Source: Comamonas sp. BIGb0124
Lineage (GTDB): Bacteria > Pseudomonadota > Gammaproteobacteria > Burkholderiales > Burkholderiaceae_C
Reading direction: 5' to 3'
Length of the DNA stretch: 64,000 nt
Assembly: GCF_003752175.1 (NCBI RefSeq)
Contig: NZ_RJVF01000009.1
Span: forward strand, 620,001-684,000
Positions 44,810-53,541 of this stretch are shown here, piece by piece. Positions within the stretch are counted from its first letter, which is position 1. Each line of letters starts with the position of its first letter. The position numbers and the translations under genes were made by a program. The notes beneath the pieces are model-generated. The model was not told where the DNA came from. It did not search any database and was given only the letters and a program-made list of their open reading frames with translations.

Positions 44810-46141
44810 ATGGCTCATCTGCCCTCGACCGCCTCCCATGCCGCTGCGCAGGGTCGGCCGCATCCCGCATCCACGCCTGCCGACAGCGCTGTCGACAAGC
44901 TGATGTTCCGCAAGCTCATGCCGTTGCTGATCATCGCGTATGTCATCAGTTTCCTGGACCGCACGAACATCGCGTTGGCGAAGACCCATCTGTCGGTGGA
45001 CCTGGGGATTTCCGCTGCCGCATACGGACTGGGGGCGGGCCTGTTTTTTCTGAGCTACGCGCTGCTCGAGGTGCCCAGCAACCTGATCATGCACAGGGTG
45101 GGCGCGAGGTTCTGGATCACACGCATCATGGTCACCTGGGGTCTCCTGTCGGCGGGCATGGCCTTTGTGCAGGGCGAGATGTCGTTCTACGTGATGCGGG
45201 TGCTGCTGGGCGCGGCCGAAGCCGGGCTGTTTCCGGGCGTGATGCTCTATCTGACCTATTGGTTCGGACGCGAACAGCGGGCGCGGGCCACGGGGTATTT
45301 TCTGACGGGGGTGTGCGTGGCCAACATCCTCAGCGGCCCGCTGGGCGGCGCCTTGCTGCAGATGGACGGCGTGCTGGGATGGCGGGGCTGGCAATGGCTG
45401 TTCGTCATCGAAGGCCTGCCGGCCGTGCTGTTTGCCTGGGTGGTGTGGAAGAAGCTGCCCGACGGCCCTGCCACGGCACCGTGGCTCAGTGCAAGGCAGG
45501 CCGAGGCCGTGACGGCGCGGCTGGCTGCCGAGGCACAGGATGCCGGGCCGGCCAATCACGACCTGCGGGCCTGCATGCGCGACGGCCAGGTGTGGCTGGC
45601 GATCGCGGTGTATTTCTGCCATCAGATCGCCATCTACACGGTGATCTTTTTCCTGCCCGGCATCATCGGCACCTGGGGCTCCCTGTCGTCGCTGCAGATC
45701 GGTCTGCTGACCTCGGTGCCGTGGCTGGCCGCAGCGGTGGGCGCGGCCTGGCTGCCGCGTTATGCCACGACACCCCGGCGTGGCCGCGCGCTGCTGTGCA
45801 CCGGTCTGCTGGTGATGGCCGCCGGCCTGATGCTCGCAGCCGTCTCGGGGCCGGTCCTGGGGCTGCTGGGTTTCTGTCTCACGGCCCTGATGTTTTTTGT
45901 CGTGCAGTCCATCGTGTTCCTGTTTCCCTCGTCCCGCATGCGGGGTGCCGGCATGGCCAGCGGCCTGGCGTTGATCAATACCTGCGGTCTGGTGGGCGGT
46001 TTTGTCGGCCCGTCGACCATGGGACTGATCGAACAGAGCACGGGCAGCACGCACGACGGACTCGTGGTGATGGCGGTGCTGCTGGTGCTGGCGGCCGGAT
46101 TGGCGTTGGGACTGCGGCAGGGTGGCGAAGCCCGCACCTGA
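44810..46141 (+). CDS. MFS transporter, anion:cation symporter (ACS) family
   Basis: A 443-aa permease with 12 predicted helices after a 30-residue hydrophilic N-terminus. The ACS blocks IISFLDRTNIALAK-like (VISFLDRTNIALAKTHL), FLSYALLEVPSNLIMHRVGAR and GAAEAGLFPGVMLYLTYWF are clear. ACS members import organic anions such as phthalate, glucarate or tartrate. As third gene of the GntR-controlled operon it should bring in the hydroxy acid that SDR and BKACE degrade. Confidence 0.93.
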   Translation: MAHLPSTASHAAAQGRPHPASTPADSAVDKLMFRKLMPLLIIAYVISFLDRTNIALAKTHLSVDLGISAAAYGLGAGLFFLSYALLEVPSNLIMHRVGARFWITRIMVTWGLLSAGMAFVQGEMSFYVMRVLLGAAEAGLFPGVMLYLTYWFGREQRARATGYFLTGVCVANILSGPLGGALLQMDGVLGWRGWQWLFVIEGLPAVLFAWVVWKKLPDGPATAPWLSARQAEAVTARLAAEAQDAGPANHDLRACMRDGQVWLAIAVYFCHQIAIYTVIFFLPGIIGTWGSLSSLQIGLLTSVPWLAAAVGAAWLPRYATTPRRGRALLCTGLLVMAAGLMLAAVSGPVLGLLGFCLTALMFFVVQSIVFLFPSSRMRGAGMASGLALINTCGLVGGFVGPSTMGLIEQSTGSTHDGLVVMAVLLVLAAGLALGLRQGGEART

Positions 46142-46205
46142 GGATTCAGGTGGCAGGCTGCCCGAGCCGGTCGCCGATGCCGCAGGCGGCAGGGGCGGGA
46201 GAGGC

Positions 46206-47297
46206 TCAGGCCAGGCGTTCGCGGGTCTGCTGCAGCTCGGCGACCAGTCGTTCGATCAGTTGCGCGGCCGGCAGGGGACGTGCGAGCGGTACGCCTTGCC
46301 CGGCCCACAACGAGAGGTACTGCGCATCGCCGGCCTCGGCAGCGGCCTTGCGCAGCGGGCCGGTCAGGGCGTTGAGAATGGGATAGGGCGGCAGCCGGGC
46401 TTCGAGCGGTTGCATGGCCTGCATGTAGGTGTTGACGATGCCGCGTGCCTCACGACCCGAGAACGCCCGGGTGATGCGGGTGGCGGCCGTGCCGCCGCGG
46501 GCTGCGAGCAGGGCCAGCCGGTGAGGCTCCGGAATGCGCGCTTCGTCGCAGACCAGAAACGCCGTGCCCATCTGCGCGGCCTGCGCGCCCAGAGCCTGGA
46601 CGGCGGCGATGCCCGCGCCGTCCATGATGCCGCCGGCCGCGATCACCGGGATCGAGACCGCCTGCACACAGGCCCTCACCAGAGGCAGGGTGCCGATCAG
46701 GCTGCGTTCGGCCGGCTGGAGAAAGGTGCCGCGGTGGGCGCCGGCTTCGCTGCCCTGTGCCGTGACGGCATCGGCGCCGGCGGCTTCCCAGGCTTGGGCC
46801 TCGGCCACCGTGGTGGCCGTTCCCAGCACCAGCGAACCCCGGGCCTGCAGGCGGGCGACGGTCGCCCGGTCGACGATGCCGAAGGTGAAGCTCACGCAGG
46901 CCGGAGCCGCCTCGGCGACGGCTTCGAGCTGGGCCTGGAAATCCTCGCACCAGCGCCAGCCCGGCGCGTGCACGTCGGGCAGCGGCAGGCCGAAGGTCGC
47001 ATAGTGCGGCGCCAGCCAGGACAGAGCCTGTTCGACCACCGCCGGTTCGGGGTCCGGAAAAGGCGAGGGCAACACGAACAGGTTGACGCCGAAGGGGCGG
47101 TCGGTGCGTGTACGGATGTCGGCAATCTGCCGCGCAATGGCAGAAGGTCCGAGCAAGGCTGCGGCCAGGGTGCCCAGCGCACCGCTGGCGCTGACGGCCG
47201 AGACCAGCTCGGGCGTGGTCGCGCCACCGGCCATGGGGGCCTGGACGATGGGGTGGGTCAATCCGAGTTGTCGGCTCCAGAGGGGCGTGGCGGGCAT
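46206..47297 (-). CDS. Nitronate monooxygenase (2-nitropropane dioxygenase-like)
   Basis: A 363-aa FMN-dependent TIM-barrel. Family features are VQAPMAGGATTPELVSAVSASGALG at the N-terminus, VSFTFG, TAQGSEAGAHRG with the catalytic His, IPVIAAGGIMDG and GTAFLVCDEA. It oxidises alkyl nitronates such as propionate-3-nitronate with oxygen. It lies 49 bp downstream of a LysR gene in the same direction and is probably co-transcribed with it. Some relatives are enoyl-ACP reductases (FabK); the QGSEAGAHRG motif fits NMO. Confidence 0.88.
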   Translation of the reverse strand: MPATPLWSRQLGLTHPIVQAPMAGGATTPELVSAVSASGALGTLAAALLGPSAIARQIADIRTRTDRPFGVNLFVLPSPFPDPEPAVVEQALSWLAPHYATFGLPLPDVHAPGWRWCEDFQAQLEAVAEAAPACVSFTFGIVDRATVARLQARGSLVLGTATTVAEAQAWEAAGADAVTAQGSEAGAHRGTFLQPAERSLIGTLPLVRACVQAVSIPVIAAGGIMDGAGIAAVQALGAQAAQMGTAFLVCDEARIPEPHRLALLAARGGTAATRITRAFSGREARGIVNTYMQAMQPLEARLPPYPILNALTGPLRKAAAEAGDAQYLSLWAGQGVPLARPLPAAQLIERLVAELQQTRERLA

Positions 47298-47346
47298 GTC
47301 GTGTCTCCGGGTGAATAGAGGGTTGAGGGAACGGGCTTGAGCGGTT

Positions 47347-48288
47347 TCAATCGCCTGCCGGCCGTGCCGGCGCGGATGATGCAGGTGTCTGAACGCTTTG
47401 GAGCAGGGCTTCCAGCGCCGGCGATCGGTAACCGCGACGCTGCACCAGCCAGGTATCGACCTCGCCCAGCCTGACCGACGAGATCGAGGCCTGGACCTGC
47501 AGCGCAAGCACCGATTGCGGCACGATGCCCGCGCAACTGCCGCTGGCGACGGCTGCCAGGATGGCGTGGTAGGACTTGAGCTCCAGCACACGCGGCAGCG
47601 GCACGGCATGGGTGCCCTGCGTGAACCAGTGTTCGATGAGCGTGCGATAGCTGCAACGGCTGTCGAAGGCGGCGAGGGCCGCGGTCTGGACCTGATCGGG
47701 ACGCTGCACGGGCGGATGGCCTGCCGGCAGGACCAGCATCAGGGTCTCGCGGTACACCGGCTGGCCGTGCAGCACGGCGTTGTCGGATGCAGGGAGTTGC
47801 CGGGCCAACGCCAGAGGCTGGCCGGCCTGCCAGCCTTCGAGCTGCGGCAGGATGGCCACAAAGGCCGCGTCGAGCCGCGATGCCGCGACTTGCTCGAGCA
47901 GCACACCCGACGAGTTCGTGTCCAGGGTGAGCTGGACTTGCGGCCACTGCTGATGAAACCGTGCCAAGGGTTGCGGCAGCCGGCTGGCGGCGGTGCTTTC
48001 CATGGTCCCCAGGCGCAGCAGGCCGCGGGGATCGCCGGGGTGCAAGGCCTGCCGCGTCTCGGCGGCCAGCGCGAGCAGCCGTTCGGCGTAGCCGAGCAGG
48101 GTCTGGCCGGCGGGGGTCAGCGTCATGCGCTTGCCGCTGCGCAGAAAAAGCTCGACGCCCAACTCGGACTCCAACTGGCGCAGCCGTGTCGTCACGTTGG
48201 ACTGCGCGCGCTGCAGTTCATGGGCTGCGCGCGTCACGCTGCTGTGGCGGGCGATGGCGCAAAAGATGTCGAGATTGCTGAGATCCAT
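47347..48288 (-). CDS. LysR-family transcriptional regulator
   Basis: A 313-aa LysR protein beginning MDLSNLDIFCAIARHSSVTRAAHELQ in two blocks, with helix-turn-helix RAQSNVTTRLRQLES and a GltR/CynR-like effector domain. Divergent from a YbfB-type MFS gene and followed by the nitronate monooxygenase gene; it may control either. A perfect TTTTAAT-N3-ATTAAAA dyad lies 59 bp upstream of its start. Confidence 0.9.
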   Translation of the reverse strand: MDLSNLDIFCAIARHSSVTRAAHELQRAQSNVTTRLRQLESELGVELFLRSGKRMTLTPAGQTLLGYAERLLALAAETRQALHPGDPRGLLRLGTMESTAASRLPQPLARFHQQWPQVQLTLDTNSSGVLLEQVAASRLDAAFVAILPQLEGWQAGQPLALARQLPASDNAVLHGQPVYRETLMLVLPAGHPPVQRPDQVQTAALAAFDSRCSYRTLIEHWFTQGTHAVPLPRVLELKSYHAILAAVASGSCAGIVPQSVLALQVQASISSVRLGEVDTWLVQRRGYRSPALEALLQSVQTPASSAPARPAGD

Positions 48289-48346
48289 GGTGGGAAACGA
48301 TCGGGGCAGGGCCGTGAAGGGGATGAGCAGGTGTCCTGCAGAGATC

Positions 48347-48363
48347 TTTTAATGAGATTAAAA
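48347..48363. promoter_or_regulatory. TTTTAAT-gag-ATTAAAA dyad, putative LysR operator
   Basis: A perfect 7-bp inverted repeat with a 3-bp spacer in the AT-rich part of the 179-bp LysR/MFS divergent region. It contains the T-N11-A spacing typical of LysR sites. Confidence 0.5.
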
Positions 48364-48467
48364 TCGATGAATCAATTCTAAAACAAGATGGATGGTGTGA
48401 GGCCTGGAGCGGTGTGCCGAGATGGCGTACCGGGTCCCGTGGCCCCATCGTCCTCAATGCCCGCCGC

Positions 48468-49778
48468 ATGACTTCCGCCGATCAAACTTCATTCGCACGC
48501 CCGAATTCCGTGCCGGGCACTGCCGTGCCGGTCCGTCCGCCATCGCCTTTGGTGATTGCGCTGGTGGGGCTGGTCTCGCTTTCTTTGGCCATGGGGCTGG
48601 GGCGCTTTTCGTTCACGCCGCTGCTGCCGATGATGCTGCACGACGGCCGTGTGGATCTGGCCCAGGGCAGTTGGCTGGCCACCAGCAACTATCTGGGGTA
48701 TTTCGCCGGCGCTGCGCTGTGTTCGGTGCTGCCCTCGCTGTGGCGGCGGCTGGGCGGGTCCGAACCGCCGGCCGAGCGACTGGCGCTGGGCGGCCTCGCC
48801 GCGACCGCAGTGCTGCTGGGGGTGATGGCCTTGCCTTGGCCCGCCGTGTGGGGAACGGCCCGGTTTCTGGCGGGGGTGGCGAGCGCGGTCGCTTTTGTGT
48901 TCGTCTCCAGCTGGTGTCTGTTGCGCCTGGCGCAGCGGCAGGCCACCGCGCTGGCCGGCCTGATCTACACCGGCCCGGGGGTCGGCATCGCGGTCAGCGG
49001 ACTGGGGGTGAGTGCCATGGTGTCCTGGGGCTGGCATTCGGCGGCGGGCTGGGTGGTCATGGCGCTGCTGGCCTGCGCGGGTCTGGCGTGGGTGGTCCGG
49101 GTGCTGCAGCGCGACCGCGATGCAAACGGCCCTGCCGCTGCGCACGTTCCGAATACCGCGGGCCGGCCGGCCGAGCCACCCGCAGCCGTTGTTGTGCCGC
49201 CGGCCGGCCGGGGCGGTTCGCGCACGCTGGTGGCCTGGATCGTCGTGGGCTACGGATTGGCGGGTTTTGGCTACATCATCACGGCCACGTTCCTGCCCGT
49301 GATGGCGCGGGATGCGCTGCCTGGATCGGCCTGGATCGATCTGTTCTGGCCCTTGTTCGGCCTGGCGGTGATCGCTGGGTGCCTGATCGCGACAAGGCTG
49401 CCGCAGCATTGGGACAACCGGCTGTCGATGGCGGTTTGTTATGGCCTTCAGGCCGTGGGTGTGGTGATGGGGCTGCTTTGGCCGACGGTGGCCGGTTTTG
49501 TGCTCGGCAGCCTGCTGGTGGGCCTGCCCTTCACGGCCTTGACGCTGTTCACCCTTCGGGAAGTGCGCCAACGTTGGCCGCAGCAGGCCGCCAGCCTGAT
49601 CGCGCTGGTGACGGCCGCCTATGCCATCGGTCAGATCCTGGGCCCGCCGCTGGTCAATGCCTTGCTCGCCCACACGGCCAGCCGGGCGCAGGGCTTTGCC
49701 TGGTCGCTGGCCACGGCTTGCGGTGCCTTGCTGGCCGGCATGGTCGTGTGGCTGGTGATGTACCGCCGCGTGCCCTGA
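48468..49778 (+). CDS. YbfB/YjiJ-family MFS transporter
   Basis: A 436-aa permease with 12 predicted helices. GLGRFSFTPLLPMMLHDGRVDLAQGSWLATSNYLGYFAGA is the defining N-terminal region of YbfB/YjiJ proteins (quoted here in adjoining halves: GLGRFSFTPLLPMML and QGSWLATSNYLGYFAGA are the key blocks). The central loop of about 35 residues is Pro/Ala-rich. Substrate unknown; these are often linked to LysR regulators as here. The ATG at 48468 is preferred because earlier in-frame codons encode Arg-rich unlike sequence. Confidence 0.88.
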   Translation: MTSADQTSFARPNSVPGTAVPVRPPSPLVIALVGLVSLSLAMGLGRFSFTPLLPMMLHDGRVDLAQGSWLATSNYLGYFAGAALCSVLPSLWRRLGGSEPPAERLALGGLAATAVLLGVMALPWPAVWGTARFLAGVASAVAFVFVSSWCLLRLAQRQATALAGLIYTGPGVGIAVSGLGVSAMVSWGWHSAAGWVVMALLACAGLAWVVRVLQRDRDANGPAAAHVPNTAGRPAEPPAAVVVPPAGRGGSRTLVAWIVVGYGLAGFGYIITATFLPVMARDALPGSAWIDLFWPLFGLAVIAGCLIATRLPQHWDNRLSMAVCYGLQAVGVVMGLLWPTVAGFVLGSLLVGLPFTALTLFTLREVRQRWPQQAASLIALVTAAYAIGQILGPPLVNALLAHTASRAQGFAWSLATACGALLAGMVVWLVMYRRVP

Positions 49779-49827
49779 ATCCGGCCGGTCGCGTCGAGCG
49801 AGACTTTGCGGCCGTTCGACGGGCGCC

Positions 49828-50472
49828 TCAGGCTGCCCGGCTCAGCCCGTCGAAGCAGGTCGCGACCAGGTACTCGACGATTTCCTCGTCCGCGAACGCG
49901 CCGCCCTGGCGCAGGAAGTCCGCGACCGGATCGCAGGCTCGGGCATAGATGGTGTAGAGAATGATTTCGCCCGGCAGCGTCGGTGACACGGTGCCGTCGG
50001 CCTGGGCCGCCTCGATCCACTCGCCCAGTGTTTCGCTGACGCGGGTCAGCTCCAGCAGGTAGGGCTCATGGGCCGACATCGACTGCTGGATGCTCGAACG
50101 CGTCGAAGGCAGCAGCGGCATCTCGCCCTTGAGGTGCATCTCGATCGACCACCTCACCACGGCCTTGAGCTTGTCCACGGCGGGCAGCGTCGTGTCCAGC
50201 GCTTCCATCATGGCGCGTGTCTGCTCCATGAGGCGCGTGAGCGCCGCGGCGGCCAGCGCTTCCTTCGATGCGAAGTGTTTGTAGAGGCTGGCCTTGGAGA
50301 TTCCGACCTCGCCGGCCACCTCGTCCATGGTCATCAGGTCGAAGCCCTTGGCGGTCAGCAAACGATTGACGACATCGAGGATGGCCTGCTCGCGCACGAT
50401 GAGCTGACGCTCCTTGAACGTGAGTTTCTGCTCGGTCGAGACCGCTCGGCGTTGTGGGGGGGGCAGCACCAC
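49828..50472 (-). CDS. TetR-family transcriptional regulator
   Basis: A 214-aa regulator with helix-turn-helix at about residues 25-75 (ILDVVNRLLTAKGFDLMTMDEVAGEV, GISKASLYKHFASKEAL in two blocks) and a helical ligand domain. Divergent from the chalcone-isomerase-like/FAD/DUF1365/Cfa/SDR operon over a 196-bp region that is AT-rich at its centre, so it is the likely repressor of that operon. The ligand may be a fatty acid or acyl-CoA, by analogy with other lipid-linked TetR proteins. Confidence 0.9.
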   Translation of the reverse strand: MVLPPPQRRAVSTEQKLTFKERQLIVREQAILDVVNRLLTAKGFDLMTMDEVAGEVGISKASLYKHFASKEALAAAALTRLMEQTRAMMEALDTTLPAVDKLKAVVRWSIEMHLKGEMPLLPSTRSSIQQSMSAHEPYLLELTRVSETLGEWIEAAQADGTVSPTLPGEIILYTIYARACDPVADFLRQGGAFADEEIVEYLVATCFDGLSRAA

Positions 50473-50548
50473 TTGTACTCCTTGACGAATTTTGATCTAA
50501 TGGGTCCAAGAAAAAACTCATCGGTCACAAAAAAACTGCTTAGTATTT

Positions 50549-50592
50549 TTCTGATCTATAGAGTTAAATTTCTGACTAATTCTTCTGATTAT
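50549..50592. repeat. Three TTCTGA-nTA repeats in the TetR/lipid operon promoter
   Basis: TTCTGATCTA (50549), TTCTGACTAA (50570) and TTCTGATTAT (50583) are direct repeats spaced 21 and 13 bp apart, in the most AT-rich part of the region between tetR and the operon. They may be regulator half-sites; the -10-like sequences CTATAG and GATTAT overlap them. Confidence 0.4.
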
Positions 50593-50668
50593 GAACCTTT
50601 TGGTCGGAACTTGTCAGCCCCGCATGCCTCGCCTGTTCGACCGGGGCGCGAGGCCAGAGGAATGTCTT

Positions 50669-51205
50669 ATGCCATCGACATCGCAACCTTCGCATCCTTC
50701 GGCACCCGGCTTGCCCGCCGGGCTGCTCGAAAGCCAGCCCGGCCCCTGGGAGCTGCATGGCAGCGGCTTGCTGCGCTGGAGCCTGTTGCGCATCTACGAG
50801 GCGCGGCTGTACCTGAATGTGCGGACCCGGCAGACGGCGCTCGACGACATGGGCGCATTTGCCGCAGCGTCGCCTTTTGTGCTCGACATCACCTACCTGC
50901 GCAACCTGTCGGCGCGTGACATCATCCTGGCCACGCATCAGGAAATCGTGCGGTTGCGGCCGGCCATCGATCTCGTCAAGGTCGACGAGTGGTGCGTGGA
51001 GCTCGAAGCCATCCTGCCCGATGTGCTTCGCCAGGACCGGCTGAGCGGTCATTTCGTGCCCAACGAAAGCGTGACGTTCTATTGGAACGGCGAGCTGGTG
51101 GGACGCATTGCCAACGGGCCTTTCTGCGAAGCCTTCGCGGCGATCTGGCTCGACCCGGCCACCCGCCAGCCTGCCCTGCGCGCCGCCCTTCTGGGTCAGT
51201 CCTGA
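50669..51205 (+). CDS. Chalcone-isomerase-like domain protein
   Basis: A 178-aa protein with the bacterial chalcone-isomerase-like fold (Chalcone_3-type). WELHGSGLLRWSLLRIYEARLYL is the typical first strand pair (given here as WELHGSGLLRWSLLRIYEAR), ITYLRNLSARDIILATHQE and FVPNESVTFYWNGELVGRI follow. No secretion signal is evident from the ATG at 50669, although relatives are often exported; an in-frame ATG at 50591 would add a short Cys/Pro-rich stretch. AGAGG precedes 50669. Relatives occur beside Cfa-type lipid genes; the activity is unknown and probably not chalcone isomerisation. Confidence 0.78.
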   Translation: MPSTSQPSHPSAPGLPAGLLESQPGPWELHGSGLLRWSLLRIYEARLYLNVRTRQTALDDMGAFAAASPFVLDITYLRNLSARDIILATHQEIVRLRPAIDLVKVDEWCVELEAILPDVLRQDRLSGHFVPNESVTFYWNGELVGRIANGPFCEAFAAIWLDPATRQPALRAALLGQS

Positions 51206-51233
51206 CCCGCTCCCCTTACCGAAAGCCGCGCCC

Positions 51234-52577
51234 ATGGAACACCTCAGCGAAAGTGCCGCCCTGGTGCGGGAATCGCCCGATACGATGCACCGCGTGGCGG
51301 TCGTGGGCGGCGGCATCGCCGGGCTCGGGGCCGCCTGGCTGATCGGACAACGGCATCACGTGACGCTGTTCGAGGCGGGCGATTACTTTGGCGGGCACAG
51401 CAACACCGTCGATGTGACGCTCGAAGGCCGCACGGCACCGGTCGACACCGGTTTCCTGGTGCACAACACGCTGACCTACCCGCTTCTCGTGAAGATGTTC
51501 GAGCATCTGGGCGTGCCGACACGCGACACGGACATGTCGTTCGCCGTCAGCCTGGAGCGGCCCGAACTCGAGTGGGCGGGCACCAATCTCGCCACGGTCT
51601 TTGCGCAGCGCCGCAATCTGCTTCGTCCGGCTTTCCTGCGCATGCTGCGCGACATTCTGCGGTTCAACCGGATGGCGCCGGACTACCTGGCCCAGGCCCG
51701 CGGCACGCCGCTGACGCTGGGCGAACTGCTGGCGCGCGAAGGCTACGGCGCTGCGGTGCGCGACTGGTATCTGCTGCCCATGGCTGCGGCGATCTGGTCG
51801 TCTTCGGTTGCGGCCATTCTGGATTTTCCGGCACAGACTTTTCTCACGTTCTGCCTCAACCACCGTCTGCTGCAGGTCAACGACAGGCCGCAGTGGCGCA
51901 CGGTGGCAGGGGGCTCGCGTGAGTACGTGCGGCGCCTGGTCGATGCGCTGGGCGTGCAGTCCGCGCGCCACACGCTGCGTGTGTCCACACCGGTCGAGTC
52001 CATCGCCCGCCGCCCCGGCGCCGTCTGGCTGCACAGCAAACGCCATGGCACGGAAAAATTCGATGCCGTGGTGCTGGCCTGCCACAGCGACCAGGCCCTG
52101 GCGCTGCTGAGCGACGCCAGCCCGCTCGAGCGCGAGCTGCTGGGCGCCGTGCGTTATGCACCCAACGAGGCTTGGCTGCACACCGACCGTTCGCTGCTGC
52201 CGCGCCGTGAATCGACGTGGTCGGCCTGGAATTTCATGGCCGCCGAGGGGCAGCATGGATCGTCTCCGGTCGCTGTGAGCTACTGGCTCAACCGGCTGCA
52301 GGATCTGCCTTTCCAAACCCCGGTCATCGTCACCCTCAACCCGCCGAGAGAGCCCGCCGCGGCCTCGGTGCTGGGCCGCTATGGCTACGCGCATCCGCAG
52401 TTCGACCGCGCTGCCGTCGAGGCTCAACGGCGCCTGCCGACCACGCAAGGCGATCGGCAGACCTGGTTCTGCGGTGCCTGGACGGGCTACGGTTTCCATG
52501 AGGACGGCCTGAGGTCGGCGGTCGACGTGGCGCGGGATTTCGGCGTGCAGCCGCCCTGGGAGTCTGCCCATGGCTGA
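51234..52577 (+). CDS. FAD-dependent oxidoreductase, amine-oxidase/desaturase-like
   Basis: A 447-aa flavoprotein. The dinucleotide motif VAVVGGGIAGLGAAW (Gly25-Gly30) is followed by LFEAGDYFGGHSNTVD, the FAD-ribose acidic residue and GHSN block typical of this Cfa-linked family. The C-terminus (WFCGAWTGYGFHEDGLRSAVDVA) closes the FAD site. It resembles phytoene desaturase-like and amine oxidase-like proteins. Next to DUF1365 and Cfa genes, it probably dehydrogenates a methylated or unsaturated acyl chain. Starts 28 bp after the preceding gene and overlaps the next by 8 bp. Confidence 0.88.
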   Translation: MEHLSESAALVRESPDTMHRVAVVGGGIAGLGAAWLIGQRHHVTLFEAGDYFGGHSNTVDVTLEGRTAPVDTGFLVHNTLTYPLLVKMFEHLGVPTRDTDMSFAVSLERPELEWAGTNLATVFAQRRNLLRPAFLRMLRDILRFNRMAPDYLAQARGTPLTLGELLAREGYGAAVRDWYLLPMAAAIWSSSVAAILDFPAQTFLTFCLNHRLLQVNDRPQWRTVAGGSREYVRRLVDALGVQSARHTLRVSTPVESIARRPGAVWLHSKRHGTEKFDAVVLACHSDQALALLSDASPLERELLGAVRYAPNEAWLHTDRSLLPRRESTWSAWNFMAAEGQHGSSPVAVSYWLNRLQDLPFQTPVIVTLNPPREPAAASVLGRYGYAHPQFDRAAVEAQRRLPTTQGDRQTWFCGAWTGYGFHEDGLRSAVDVARDFGVQPPWESAHG

Positions 52578-53538
52578 CCACCGGCTGGCCGCTGCACAGA
52601 CCCGGGAGCCGGTCGCGCACCGGCGCGCCGCCCTGCATCTGTGCGTGGGCGAGGTCATGCATGCGCGCAGCCGGCCGGTGGCCAACCGCTTCAGCTACCC
52701 CGTCTTCTACCTGCAGATGCGCATGGACGACGTGCAGGGCCTCGCCGCTGCGCAGTCCTGGCTGTTCGGCCTGGAGCGCAGCCGGCCCCTGTCGTTCCGG
52801 GCCCGTGACCATGGCGCTCGCGACGGCTCGGATCTGATGGCCTGGCTGCGCAGCCGCCTGGCTCAGGCCGGTCTGCAGATGCCGGGCGGCGAGGTCTGGC
52901 TGCAGACCTTTCCGCGGGTGTTCGGTTACGCCTTCAAGCCGGTGAGCTTCTGGCTGCTGTATGCGCCGGACGGCACCCTGCGGGTGCTGGTGGCCGAAGT
53001 CAACAACACCTTTGGCGAACGGCATCAATACGTGCTGGCGAATGCCGACGGCGGGCCGTTGACACCGCAGACCGAACTGGCCTGCCGCAAGGTCTTTCAT
53101 GTCTCGCCCTTCTGCGAGACGCGGGGCCGCTACACCTTTCGGCTGACGCCCGCGCTGTGCACCGTGCAGGCGCTGCACGCCGCCGGGGCACGGCATGCGG
53201 TGCAGATCGATTACGACGACGATGCGGGTGAAGATGAAGGTGGCCGCCATGGCCGGCACGATGCCAATGGCGTGGCATGTGTCCCCTTGCTGACGACCGT
53301 GATGCGGGCCGGCACGCAGCCGGCCACGGTGCCTCATCTTCTGCGGGCGCTGGTCGCCATGCCTCTGCTGACGGTGGGCATCGTCTGGCGCATCCATTGG
53401 CAGGCGCTGCGGCTGTGGCTGCACCGCGTGCCCTATGTCCCCAAACCCCGGGCTCCCGAGCACGAGACCAGCAGCGGGCTGGATCGCGATGCGCCTTCCG
53501 CAGCGCCGGCTTGTTCCCCGCCTCCGACGAAAGGCTAG
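52570..53538 (+). CDS. DUF1365 domain protein
   Basis: A 322-aa protein of the DUF1365 family. HARSRPVANRFSYPVFYLQM is the N-terminal hallmark, then FPRVFGYAFKPVSFWLLYAPDG, VAEVNNTFGERHQYVL and KVFHVSPFCETRGRYTF. One hydrophobic segment near residues 265-285 may touch the membrane; the C-terminal 40 residues are polar. Its function is unknown. It nearly always occurs with the FAD oxidoreductase and Cfa-like genes seen on either side, and it overlaps the former by 8 bp and precedes the latter by 3 bp. Confidence 0.9.
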   Translation: MADHRLAAAQTREPVAHRRAALHLCVGEVMHARSRPVANRFSYPVFYLQMRMDDVQGLAAAQSWLFGLERSRPLSFRARDHGARDGSDLMAWLRSRLAQAGLQMPGGEVWLQTFPRVFGYAFKPVSFWLLYAPDGTLRVLVAEVNNTFGERHQYVLANADGGPLTPQTELACRKVFHVSPFCETRGRYTFRLTPALCTVQALHAAGARHAVQIDYDDDAGEDEGGRHGRHDANGVACVPLLTTVMRAGTQPATVPHLLRALVAMPLLTVGIVWRIHWQALRLWLHRVPYVPKPRAPEHETSSGLDRDAPSAAPACSPPPTKG

Positions 53539-53541
53539 ATC

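Noticed and set aside
46142-46205. Terminator between the convergent ACS transporter and nitronate monooxygenase genes
   Set aside because: No stable stem with a T-run is visible in the 64-bp gap.
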